Source: Rhodocollybia butyracea (Eukaryota; Basidiomycota; Agaricomycetes; Agaricales; Omphalotaceae). From it: a stretch of 64,000 bases of DNA. Shown here piece by piece: positions 11,575 to 22,589 of the stretch. The notes beneath the pieces are model-generated. The model saw only the letters and a list, made by a program, of their open reading frames with translations. It was not told where the DNA came from and did no database searches. How positions within the stretch are numbered: the stretch's first letter is position 1; every line of letters starts with the position of its first letter. Both the position numbers and the translations under genes were made by a program. The stretch spans positions 62,001 to 126,000 of the forward strand of contig JADNRY010000078.1 in the NCBI GenBank assembly GCA_015501585.1. Reading direction: 5' to 3'.

Positions 11575-12952
11575 TCATTCCATCTCATTCTCGTATGCCG
11601 GTGGTTCAATATGTCGGCTTAATTCCAACGTGAGCCATTCCATCCTTGCCTCCATCTCCTGCACCCGTGTCTGCAGTAGCTCCCCAACTCTACCAGTACT
11701 GCCATTACGCGATATTCGAAGCTCGTGTATGCTCTGAGCTAGCTCCTCTCTTTCCCGTTGTAATTCTGCTTGCTTCGTGCTGGTTATCTGGTATTTGGCA
11801 GTCGCATCTGTAGCAGGAAGAGGGTAGGGATTGGCAGCTGTTTTATTGATCAGTGAAAACCGAGACAATGATTGAGTGCTGAACGTGAACACCTACCATA
11901 TATAGACCATTCTGGGTGGAGTCCAATCTGGTATTGTTCGGCAAGCCTTCTTTGTCGCAGCCACCGGAACCCAATCCCGATTCCAAGCATGAACAACAAT
12001 GCGAGAGATCCTGCTACTATGCCTGGAATGACACCAGGTTTGATCTCTGATTTTGAGCCTGCATTGGAGGTGGGTGTAACGAGTGCAGTTGTTGAAGTCG
12101 GAGGAGCCAATGATTCAGGAATATCTAACGGTTACATTGTTAGGTTAGTCGAACGGATGACAATAAACCCTCGTACCTCCTTGAGCTTGGGCAAGAGTCA
12201 TATTGAACATAGCGAGAGTCGCCTGACAATCTATACATATCAATTCGAGGGAGGATATCATTTTCGGACATACAGTAGAATAGTCCTGAAATGCCCAGTG
12301 TGGGATCGCAGTCTCAGGTGATATCGGCAGTGGGTAACTGTACTGAGGCTTATAAATCTTGAACAAGAGGATGAGAGAAGAACGCTACTAAAGAAATGTG
12401 ATAGTGCAATTCCCAACGAATTCTTGCCATCTTCAAAAGAGTCGAGCGCCTGATTAAGGCCTCTGCAAAAAGAGAGAAGTCACTTACTGCAGAACCACTG
12501 GCGCGTCTTCCCCCCGCTGGCAAATTCCACAGACACTTAAAAGGTTATAATAGGCAGTTGTGCAGGTGCAGTTATTTTGCGTTGGATTACCATCGTAATG
12601 GTTGTTGACTTTGAGAGGCGGTATCTGATAACCTGAGTAGTGGATGATCAATTTCCACAAGCAGAAAACCAAGAACTGAGAGAATACCGTCGGGAAAGCA
12701 CGGAGCTGCCAAGTATCCTGCGACTAGACAGGGGCTCTGCCTTAGGGAGTTAAAAGACTAGTGATGATCAAATGAGATTTAAGTCGACAAAAAGATCGTT
12801 GTCACCAGCAGGATAGTACCCACCCAATTAGTCAAAGAGTCATATGTTTTATTACAACTTGGAACTACTGGGATCACGTCCGCTACCACATGTACAGGCG
12901 ACCAAAGGAAAGAGCTTGCGAGAACAAATACAACATTGAGCAACAACTTCAT
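11575..12952 (-). CDS. Secreted/single-pass membrane protein with cytoplasmic coiled coil, paralogue A
   Basis: A multi-exon gene from ATG at 12952 (signal peptide MKLLLNVVFVLASSFLW) to TGA at 11575. The ectodomain has conserved Cys motifs (SPCLVAGYL, NNCTCTTAYYNLLSVCGICQ), a W-x5-NC segment, ETAIPHWAFQDYS and a Ser/Thr stalk. One transmembrane helix (GIVAGSLALLFMLGIGIGF) is followed by basic RWLRQRR, then a Lys/Glu-rich coiled coil and a terminal PPAYE motif (a PY-like peptide). The layout matches a common agaricomycete family of single-pass surface proteins of unknown role. Exons join in frame through introns of about 50 bp and I see no break. It is the first of three tandem paralogues. A ligand- or wall-sensing role would be speculation. 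Confidence 0.65.
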
Positions 12953-13419
12953 GTGCGAGTGTGGACCTGGTGTGGACGATGGACTAGTGAAAAACTGAGT
13001 TATATAGTAGCTAATCTAATAGTAGTATGTGCTCGATAGAATCGTGATCATGATCTGGTGATCATTCATCCCAGCTTTAGGAAACAGTTTAACAGTTTGC
13101 GATGCCCTTTGGGCTTCAGCAATCTCAAAGAAGCTAGAAAGCTCTTATACTAGCAATCATCCTATATGTTGGCTCAAAGAAGTCCCAGCCTAGGTCCCAG
13201 CAAAACATTGCCAACTTGAAGCTGGTCGACTTCAAACTTTCATGCTATCCGCGAAACATCCGATGTTCATAGAACGGTGTCAGCTGTGTTGTAGTCAATA
13301 ATATCCAGGAGAAAAATCTAAGTTGGATGATGTCCATCTGATCTGATTCAAGTTGATTGTCCAAACCTACAATGACTTCGCCACTGCCATCTTGTTTGCA
13401 CATAAATTGTGATTTATTC

Positions 13420-14089
13420 TGAAGTTACTAGATTCTACTAGAATTAAGTCTCAAAATAAGTGACATGAACATTGAATATAGCAGGACCCAGTGAGAACTC
13501 TAGACTCTAGAGCAGAGGGATAAAAGGAGTACACACAAACATAGAACGAATGCTGCACATGGTACGATTGCTGCAAGGTACTAACTGAATGAGAACAACA
13601 GCATAGTGTGGCAAGTTGTCCCCACAAAGGGCAAAATTCACATTGCTACTCATCTGGCAATTGCGAAGGTGGGGAGTGTTCGCGAAATAGTGAATCTGTA
13701 AGCCGTGGCAGACGGAAATGAGAATCTCAAGTGGTATCAACCACGAGACCATCAGAGTGCCTGTTTCCCTAACTGAGGACCGATCTGAAGGGAACTGTAT
13801 CCCGGGATGTGGGTCGAGTGTCCCGTTAAAAGGATTTACTGTTAAGTGGATGAATATTAAGTGATACAAGGCCCGAGGGATAGAAGAAGAAATATTGAGA
13901 AAAAAAAATCATTTGTAAAATGAAGTCTATTTGTTAACCCTCTATAGGCCTATATACATTGGCATTGTGGAAGCTTGTCATCGAGGACGACAAGCATACC
14001 CCCCACATCTAACACTAAGGGTATATCGATACTAAACACCGACGACTCGGCTTCAAAAATTGTTAGAACCGAAGCTTAGCTGACACTTT
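13420..14089. other. Spacer between paralogue A and repeat copy R2
   Basis: A 120-codon minus-strand frame (13507-13869) is present but lacks recognisable features and has no plausible partner exons. I see no supported gene. The end of the unit homologous to copies B and C, upstream of gene A, is near 13400. Confidence 0.35.
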
Positions 14090-16480
14090 CTCAAATTAGA
14101 GATTGCTCATCGACGAAGAGAACGTAGTCCTTAAATTTCGCTAGGCTGGCGACTGTGAGTGTCCTCAGCGCCAGCATCAGTACTCTTTAAACAAATCTCG
14201 TCTTGGGGCCGAACCATTACTAGCGCCCATTTTCGTAACCGCAGTTGTTCTCAACACGACTCTATGTTGAAAGATCTGGGGGCCCAGAACGATCTCAAGC
14301 ACGACTCAGTGTCGTCATCCTGTCCCAGCGTCACCATATGTGAATAAGAACGAAAATGAATATCTGGACAAGAAGGATAGGTATGATTACTGGTATCGTG
14401 GGGTGGGCAGGAAGGGCGTGGAAACCACAAGAATGGAAATTTTAAAGGCCAGCATTTTGTAGTATGTACCTACGTGGTACGGTATGTACTCGCTTAGGGT
14501 TGTGACCGCATCGAGAAGCACAGGAGCAATCATCTCCTAGTCCGTTAATACTAGCGCCTACCAGTACACCAACTCGGATATATGAGGTGTATGAGAAGGA
14601 TTCAGCTAGAAAGCCTCTGCAAATGTTTACTGCATGGCAGAAGACAAGTGTACCATCGATTCCAAACTCGTCAAGTTGACTCTCGAGTCGGAGTCGGTAC
14701 CATGGCTTTCATTCACCTTGACACGGGGCGCGTTTCAAAAGTTCGGAGCGCAAGCGGAGGCAGGACAGATGCGTGGAGATGCGCTAAAAAGCAACGTCAG
14801 AAAAGATATCCGGACAAAACGAAATGTAAAAAAGAAATAATCAGACAAGCGAGAAGGTGGCGATTCGGGAATGCTCGAAGGAGCTGTGAATGAGAACAAG
14901 TGAACAACGAAAGAAGAAAAACTTGACAAACGTACCTCAACGAATTGAACCCTACCAACTTCAACTACATTTTCCACTGAATCCGAAACTCTCACCTAGT
15001 CAGTAGCAACGCAACTAATCACCATAAAAAAAAGTATGAGGACGTCCTATACTGGAATCATAAGCTCGAGTTCGACATTTAGACCGTTAAGTTTTGGCAT
15101 TTATTCCCAAATTTATGCTCAATTTCCAGCGACTTCACCCTAGATATCAAATACAACGACGAAGAGCTGGAAGTGTGCGCGAAAAGTCAAACTGACTTTG
15201 ACATACAGAGGCTGATATTGGAAGTGCTCGTCTCGTGTAGATTTACAGCGGCGTGATTGATAAACGATTGTCTTTGAAGGGAGATCAACTTATCAAGACC
15301 CGAGAACTGGTGATAGTAACGACTGTAATTCGGAAGTCGAGCAGAAGTGTCAAGGTTTCGGTTTTGTACACATGTACACTAGGTGGGATGCATATTATTC
15401 AACTCGCCAGAGCAGTTATGTAAATAAAAGAAGGGATTGCATTCAGTGAGGGCAGGGATAGAAGGAGAAGCAAGTCCTGCTGCATGCGCTATGCCAGCCG
15501 TCACGTCAATCATGTTTGTGGTTCTCGCTAGTAGTAATTCCTGAGTAATAATTCCCCAAAGCTCAGAACTTTGCCGTGTTCAGCCAGGTGCATTGGGATC
15601 GGGATGGTGAGATCTTCAGATGTTGGCGAGGCCTTGAGGATGCATAGAAATTGAAAGAGGAGGCCAGTGGGATAAACATGACGACAGAGGTAGAGGTCGA
15701 GAAGGTCCGTTGAGAGACACTCCGGATTCCGGTTCCGCAACGCTTTGTTTTATAATACAGTAGAACGTCTCCTGCAAAAATGATGGATGAGAAACAGAAA
15801 AAGAAAAACTCAAAACTCCGACGTTCGCTATCCCAACTGCAGGAGCATTGCACCGGATAATCGATAATCACTTGCACAGTGACGTGTCGAGTCGGTAATT
15901 TAAATTTCAGAGAACATAAACCGCAGAGTACCGTTCTCCGTTCAGAATATACGGCTGGGCCAATTGGGCTGGAAGAGGCTGGAAGAACAACGAATGTCGT
16001 CGTGCGAACAATCGGATCAAGGCTGACCCGTTCCGAGTTCCGGTGAATTCTCTTCGTGGGCATACGCACGAATAGCTTTCAAGTGGAATTTTGCGCGCAC
16101 GGGGGGTACTGGGTTGGCTGGTATCGATAAGTATTCGAAGGACTCAGTCTGAGAAGAGATACCTGATATAGCTGTGGAAGTGATTTGACCAGCACTGTAG
16201 TTAGGTGAGTCCTAGGCCACGTATGATTTCCAGCTGACGGTCCAGGCCAGACAGTGTTGGCGTTGAAACTGGCGAGTTCATATCAACTCACTGAGAGTTT
16301 TGCTTTTGGATTCTTCAAACCTAATCCTCTCATCCGCATCCGAAATAAACACCACTCCCGAACCTTCAACTTCTTCAAGTTTCAGTATTCAATATTCAAT
16401 GCTTACCAAGGGCTCAAAATTAGACTCGAATCCTAATAGTAATTTCTATCAGCCATGAAAGGCTCTTCTACGAGAAATAA
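14090..16480. repeat. Duplicated block, copy 2 (R2)
   Basis: Direct repeat of R1 (about 8990-11295), diverged by many substitutions and small indels. It precedes paralogue B as R1 precedes paralogue A, but about 1 kb of extra sequence (16490-17430) separates R2 from the B unit. This suggests a tandem duplication of block plus gene followed by an insertion or deletion. Open frames in R1 and R2 do not correspond over their whole length, which argues against a conserved protein. Confidence 0.55.
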
Positions 16481-16489
16481 ACCCATAAA

Positions 16490-17560
16490 CTGACTTGCGA
16501 GTGTGGGCCATCGCGCAAGCGCGTGGCAGGTACGAGTCTTGCAACCTGCAGCTGGGCATAGGATCACAATTTTCTGAGCGCTTGGCAATGACAATGGATA
16601 AGACTCAGTCAAAAGTCCAGATGGCCAGGCTGGACCAGAGCATGTAAAAAGAAAATGTTGGCACAATCTGCTGTTATCTGCTCTGGTCCGAAAAATTCTA
16701 CACTTGACTGAAGTCAAGATTTGAAGATGCTCCAAGTTGCTGGGATCATGCTGTAGCAGTGGTTCTCACAAATTTGAGTTGCTACAGGCAGATGTAACTA
16801 AACAAATATAGCTCTCAAATCTGCTCAGATTGGACTGGAGTGCTTTGGATTTACTGCCATATATGGCATACAATTTCTCTTACTACTGCTTGCTACGATA
16901 CATGATAGATGCTACAATACAGTACAATACTTAAGCTAAGAAAAACTTAACTTTGCTGTATTCAATCATTCCCTCTCGTGTTCTTCTACAGTAGAAACCA
17001 ATTAGACAAATAGGAGAGATAAACGCCGTGTGGCGGAAGAACATTGCACTGCATGCATTGAACAGAAACCATGTATTAGAGGGCCGCAGACTGGAACAGA
17101 GACAACATTTAGCACAAGTGAAGAGAAGAATGAAATATCAGCAAAAGCAGGTATGCGAAGGAGGTTTCGTGCCTTAGTCCATCTAGGATACAGATGAATA
17201 TCACTTTGTAAACTTGTAATTCAATTCACCAATATTGCAGCAAAAGAACGAAGAAACTATGAGTCCCTGAACTGCATATGCACGGATAGAAAGTTGCACT
17301 TCAAGAGCATACAAAAGGTGGAAAAAAAAAAAAAAAAAAGTGGAATATTGAGAAGCAATCTGAATGAAACCCGAGGTCACATGGCAAATGCTTTGACATC
17401 CCAAATATATCGAAACTAATCTCCTTATTGGGTCAACCCGATTTAGACAAAAGGAAGCCTAATTCGGATAAATTCCCACGCGAAACCGGCCATAAGGACA
17501 AGCCTTCATTACATTCAGGACTCGTAATATCCTTCAGCGAAGATTGCCTAGTAAAGTGGG
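16490..17560. other. Sequence present between R2 and unit B but not between R1 and unit A
   Basis: About 1 kb without a supported gene, including an A-run at 17322-17339. No terminal inverted repeats were recognised at its edges. Confidence 0.35.
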
Positions 17561-17749
17561 CAAATTGAAAACGGCCAATGGTTATTTCCAAATGCTGTGG
17601 TAGGTGGTGGAGTAGTGCACCCTGGGTTGGAAAAGCAGGAGGAGCGCGATACATGACTCGAGTTTTGAAATCAAGTGGCAAGGAGTCGCTATCAATGCTT
17701 CCAAAATAGATAAGGCAGGTATCCGTTGTTTTTTTACAAGTAAATCATG

Positions 17750-19216
17750 TCATGCCATCCCATTCTCGTATGCCGGTGGTTCAATATGTCGACTTAACTC
17801 CGACGTGAGCCGTTCCATCCGAGCCTCCATCTCCAGCATCCGAGTCTGCAGTAGCTCCCCAGCTATACCAGTACTGCCATTACCGGAAGGCTGCTCCATT
17901 TGCATTTCTAACTGTGATGTTTGGAGATCGTAAATTCTCTGAGCTAGTTCCTCTCTTTCCTGTTGTAATTCTGCTTGCTTCGTGCTGGTAATCTGATGTT
18001 TGGCAGCTACATCTGTAACAGGAAGTGGGTAGGGACTGGCAGCTGTTTCATTGATTAGTGCACAAGGTTGAGAATGGATGATGGCTGAATATCGAATACC
18101 TACCATATAGAGACCATTCTGGGTTGAGTCCAACCTGGTATTGTTCTGCAAGCCTTCTTCTCCACAGCCACCTGAACCCAATCCCAATTCCAACCATAAA
18201 CAATAACGCGAGAGATCCTGCTACTATACCTGATATGGCACCAGGTTTGATCTTCGAGCCACTACTTGAAGATTCTGATTTTGAACTGCACTGGAGGTGG
18301 TAGGTGTAACGGATGCAGTTATTGAACTTGGAGAAGCCGAAACTCAGGATTATCTAACGGTTATGCTGTTAGGTTAGTTTGACAGAGTGAGTGAAATAAA
18401 CGCTTGTACCTCCTTGAGCTTGGGCGAGAGTCATATTGAACGTAGCATCAGTCCCCTGATGATCGATATAGATTAATTTGGAGGAAGATACAATTTCCGG
18501 ACTTACAGAATAATCCTGAAATGCCCAGTGTGGGATTGCAGTCTCAGGCGGTACCGGCAGTGGGTAACTGTAAGGTTTGTAAATTTTAAACAATAAGATC
18601 GCTGCAGAGAAGAAGCTACTTACTACGCAGTAGATGTCTCAGTGCAATTCATGGCCACTGTGACCACCTTCGAAAAGAGTTGATATCAATGCCTCTGGAA
18701 TAAAAGTCAAAAGTTGCTTACGGCATATATGACCATTCTCCCTGCTGACAGATTGCACAGACACTTAGAAGGCTGTAAAAGACACTTGCACAACTTGTGC
18801 AGCCACCTGGAGCCATCAGGCCGTTCGCAAGAAATAAATAATCTGCATTGTAATGGCTGCGCGATAAGAGGTGGTATAGTATATTCTGAGCAGTGGGTAA
18901 TCAATTTCCATAAACAGAGTTACAGAAACTAAGAACAGAACATACCTCCATCAGTTCGACACATGCAGCTGCCAGAAATCCTGCGACTTGACAGGGACTC
19001 TGGTTTAGGGAGTTAAGAGACTGAGTAGTGATGATCAATCGAGATTTTAGTTGACTAAAAGATTGTTTCCGCAGCAGGATATAGTACCCACCCAATCAGC
19101 CAAATAGTCGTCGTTTCATTACAATTCGGGACATTTGGTTTCAGATTTGCTCCCACACGTTCCAGTGACCAAAGGGAAAAGCTTGCAAGGGTAAACACAA
19201 AATCAAACAACAACAT
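17750..19216 (-). pseudogene. Decayed membrane-protein paralogue B
   Basis: Homologous along its length to paralogues A and C: signal peptide MLLFDFVFTLASFSLW, SPCQVAGFL, the membrane helix, coiled coil and PPAYE end. Comparison with copy C shows several small indels. One base is missing after CNET in exon 1. The exon-2 end has two extra bases and the following exon is two bases short. One base is missing in each of two places in the Ser/Thr stalk (about 18291 and 18345), producing a stop before the membrane segment. These cannot all be avoided by alternative splicing that I can see. The last exon (from about 18052 down to 17750) is still open. I call it a pseudogene; sequencing error is unlikely to explain this many changes. 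Confidence 0.65.
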
Positions 19217-19832
19217 GTGAGAGTGTGGACCTAGTGTGGACAATGAAGTCTGGACTAGTGGAGAACTGGCTTATATACTTATATAGTAAGTATAGTTACT
19301 ATATGTGCTCGAATCATGACCATCAACTGGTGATGATTGATCATCTAAGTGATCATTCCAACTTTGAGGCCATGGAGAACAGGTTTGCAGTGCCCTTTGG
19401 TCCTCAAAGTCCCAAATGCACTGGAAAGCTTGTGAAAGCTCTTATGCTAGCAGTCGTCATATAGGCTCAGAGAAGTGACAAATCCCAGCAGAACATCTTC
19501 AAGGTGACTTACTTAGTTCGCATCAATTTATTGATCGTCGTGTTCTGTCTACTCATAGGAGCCTACTACTAGCTCAGAGAAGTGGCAAATCCCAGTAGAA
19601 CAAGATGACTTCAAATTTTCATGCTACTAAGTATGCACAAAACATCCAATATTCATAGAACGGTGTCAGCTGTGCTTTACAGTGTAGTCAATGATATCCT
19701 AGGACTCGGATATCTCGAGGAAAACCTAGGATGTCGATCTGATCTGATTGTTGATTGTCCAAACCGACAGTGGTTTCGCCACTGCCATCTTGTTTGAGTG
19801 ATCTACTTTGAAGCACCTATGACAGCACATCA

Positions 19833-20093
19833 AAAGTACAAAAAAAATCGGCTCGAGCGAATGGTTGAAGTGACTGATCACATTTCCGCAAAAAAATCAC
19901 TTGTTAGTGAAAATTCAAGTGAATCGTAATGATTCAGTGAACTTTCACCGAAATATGTTCATTCAGTTACACTGAAATCGCGAAAACGCGCTGAATGATG
20001 AACTTTCACTCAAGAAATCAATAACAAGTAATTTTTTGCCTGAAAAGTGTTGGATTAGTATTTTTTTCACTTGAGCTAATTTTTTTGTACTTT
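19833..20093. mobile_element. MITE-like fold-back element
   Basis: Inverted ends: AAAGTACAAAAAAAATCGGCTC on the left (written from 19833) pairs imperfectly with the right end, which reads AAAGTACAAAAAAATTAGCT on the minus strand. Inner arms also pair (AAAAAAATCACTTGTTA with AAAAAATTACTTGTTA), and a central GTTCATTCAG...CTGAATGATGAAC hairpin closes the structure. It has no coding capacity. It lies between paralogue B and C units, and no clear target duplication is seen. Confidence 0.6.
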
Positions 20094-20600
20094 CGGTGTG
20101 AGGATGGCATTGAAGTCTCAAGGTAAGTAATAGGATGGATTCTGATTCATGACAACTCGTTGTCGAGAACGACGACAAGTAATAATGAGATAAGGATAAG
20201 ACTCACTATCACTCCGAGAGTATATGCATGAGTCTATATTCGATGAGAGTGTGGGGATGAGATCAAAGGCAAACACAAAAAAAAAAAAATTCGGTACGAT
20301 ATGAATAGTATATATGCGTGAAAGTTATAATGTGATATGAGTACTTAATGGCGTTAGGTGGAGCAAGCACGCAGCAGGCTTACGCTCCCCCGGCCTCCAG
20401 AGCATGGGCATTGAAAACGGCCAATGGTTCTACATTTCCGAATGCTGTAGGTGGTGTATCAGTGCACCCTGATTTGGAAAAGCAGGAAGAGCGTGATACG
20501 CGATTTGAGTTTTGAAACCAAGTGGCAAGAAGTCGTTATCAATCCTTCCTCCAAAATAGATGAGGCAAGTATCTGTTGTTTTTTTTACAAGTAAATCATG

Positions 20601-22058
20601 TCATACGGTCATCCCATTCTCGTATGCCGGTGGTTCAATATGTCGACTTAACTCCGACGTGAGCCGTTCCATCCGAGCCTCCATCTCCAGCATCCGAGCC
20701 TGCAGTAGCTCCCCAGCTACACCAGTACTACCATTACCGGAAGGCTGCTCCATTTGCATTGCCAACCGTGATGTTTGGAGATCGTAAATGCTCTGAGCTA
20801 GTTCCTCTCTTTCCTGTTGTAATTCTGCTTGCTTCGTGCTGGCAACCTGATGTTTGGCAGCTGCATCTGTAACAGGAAGTGGGAAGGGACTGGCAGCTGT
20901 TTCATTGATTAGTGCACAAGGTTGAGAACGAGACAATGGATACCTACCATATAGAGACCATTCTGGGTTGAGTACAACCTGGTATTGTTCCGCAAGCCTT
21001 CTTCTCCGCAGCCACCGGAACCCAATCCCAACCATGAGCAGCAACGCGAGAGATCCTGCTACTATACCTGATATGGCACCAGGTTTGATCTTCGAGCCAC
21101 TACTTGAAGATTCTGATTTTGAACTTGCACCGGAGGTGGTAGGTGTAACGGATGTAGTTGTTGAACTTGGAGACGCCGATGACTCAGGACCATCTTAGGG
21201 TTACGCTGTTAGGTTAGTTTGACAGAGTGAGGAGAATAGACCCTGGTACCTCCTTGAGCTTGGGCGAGTGTCATATTGAACATAGCATTAGTACCCTGAC
21301 TCTACTTAATCTAAATACATCAATTCGGGGGAGGGTATCAATTTTCGGACGTACAGAATAATCCTGAAAGGCCCAGTGGGGGATTGCGGTCTCAGGCGGT
21401 ACCGGCAGTGGGTAACTGTAAGGCTTGTAAATCTTAAACAAGAAGATGAGAGAAGACAGTTCTACTTCAGAAATGAATGGGTACAATTCGCGGCCCAATC
21501 TGACCAACTTCAAAAAGAGTAGTTGATAATTAGTAATGCCTCCAGTGCGGATAACTTGAAAAGTCAGAAGTGGCGTACAGTAAATATGACGCTCCCTGAC
21601 AGATTGCGCAGACACTGATAAGGGTATAGAAGACACTTGTGCAAGTACAGTTATTTGGAGCCATAAGGTCGTTCTCAGGGAGTAAAACATCTACATCGTA
21701 AGCAAGGCCGCCATTGATAGGCGGTATGGTATATCCTGAGCAGAAGCCGGTTGATTTCCACGAGCAGGGAACCAGGAACTAAGAGAATACCTCCGTCAGA
21801 GGAGCACGAGGCTCCTAAGAATCCTGCGACTTGACAGGGACTTTGCTCTAGAGTATTAAGAGACTAGTGATAATCAAATGAGATTTAAGTTGGCGAAAAG
21901 ATCGTTGTCACTGAACAGTGAATACTACCTACCCAATCAGCTAAATCGTCATATGTTTCATTACATTTGGGAACTGTAGGGTTCAGACTTGCTCCCACAC
22001 GTACAGGTGACCAAAGGGAAGAGCTTGCGAGGACAAACACAAAACTGAGCAACGACAT
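20601..22058 (-). CDS. Secreted/single-pass membrane protein with cytoplasmic coiled coil, paralogue C
   Basis: Model of about 345 aa from ATG at 22058 to TGA at 20601. Signal peptide MSLLSFVFVLASSSLW; SPCQVAGFLGASC; CTCTSVFYTLISVCAICQG; W-x4-NC (WSDWAANC); ETAIPHWAFQDYS; a Ser/Thr-rich stalk; a transmembrane helix (GIVAGSLALLLMVGIGF); basic RWLRRRR; a coiled coil of heptad-like Glu/Leu; and C-terminal PPAYENGMTV. All exons join in frame through introns of about 50 bp, with no internal stop. It is closest to copy B by eye. The first intron appears to use a donor a few bases downstream of that used in A and B. Its 5' region carries a 22-bp minisatellite absent from A and B, which could affect its expression. 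Confidence 0.65.
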
Positions 22059-22077
22059 GTGCGAGTGTGGACCTAGT

Positions 22078-22275
22078 GTGGACAACAGAGTCTGGACTAG
22101 TGGACAACAGAGTCTGGACTAGTGGACAACAGAGTCTGGACTAGTGGACAACAGAGTCTGGACTAGTGGACAACAGAGTCTGGACTAGTGGACAACAGAG
22201 TCTGGACTAGTGGACAACAGAGTCTGGACTAGTGGACAACAGAGTCTGGACTAGTGGACAACAGAGTCTGGACTA
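22078..22275. repeat. 22-bp minisatellite, nine near-perfect copies
   Basis: The unit starts GTGGACAACAGAGTCTGGAC and repeats nine times over 198 bp, starting 20 bp upstream of the paralogue C start codon. The corresponding sequence near B and A exists once and in diverged form, so the array expanded in copy C only. Spacers are absent, so this is not a CRISPR array. Confidence 0.9.
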
Positions 22276-22589
22276 GTGGAAAAACTGGCTTATATTGTAA
22301 GTATACTTACTGTATGTGCTCGAATCATGATCATCAACTGGTGATCATCTAAGTGATCATTCCAACTTTGAGGTCGTGGAGAACAGGTTCGCAGAGCCTC
22401 AGAGAGATCCCAAATGCGCTGGACAGCTCTTATGCTAGCAGTCATCTCATATGGGCTCAGAGAAGTGACAAGTCCCCAGCAGAACTGTGAACATCATCCA
22501 GGTCGTGAGGTGACTTCAAATTTTCATGCATTGAAAGCATCCGATATTTATAGAACGGTGTCAGCTGTGCTATGTATCTGATCTGATTA

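Noticed and set aside
22078..22275. Possible CRISPR-like array
   Set aside because: Units are contiguous 22-bp copies without spacers, in a eukaryote; it is a minisatellite.
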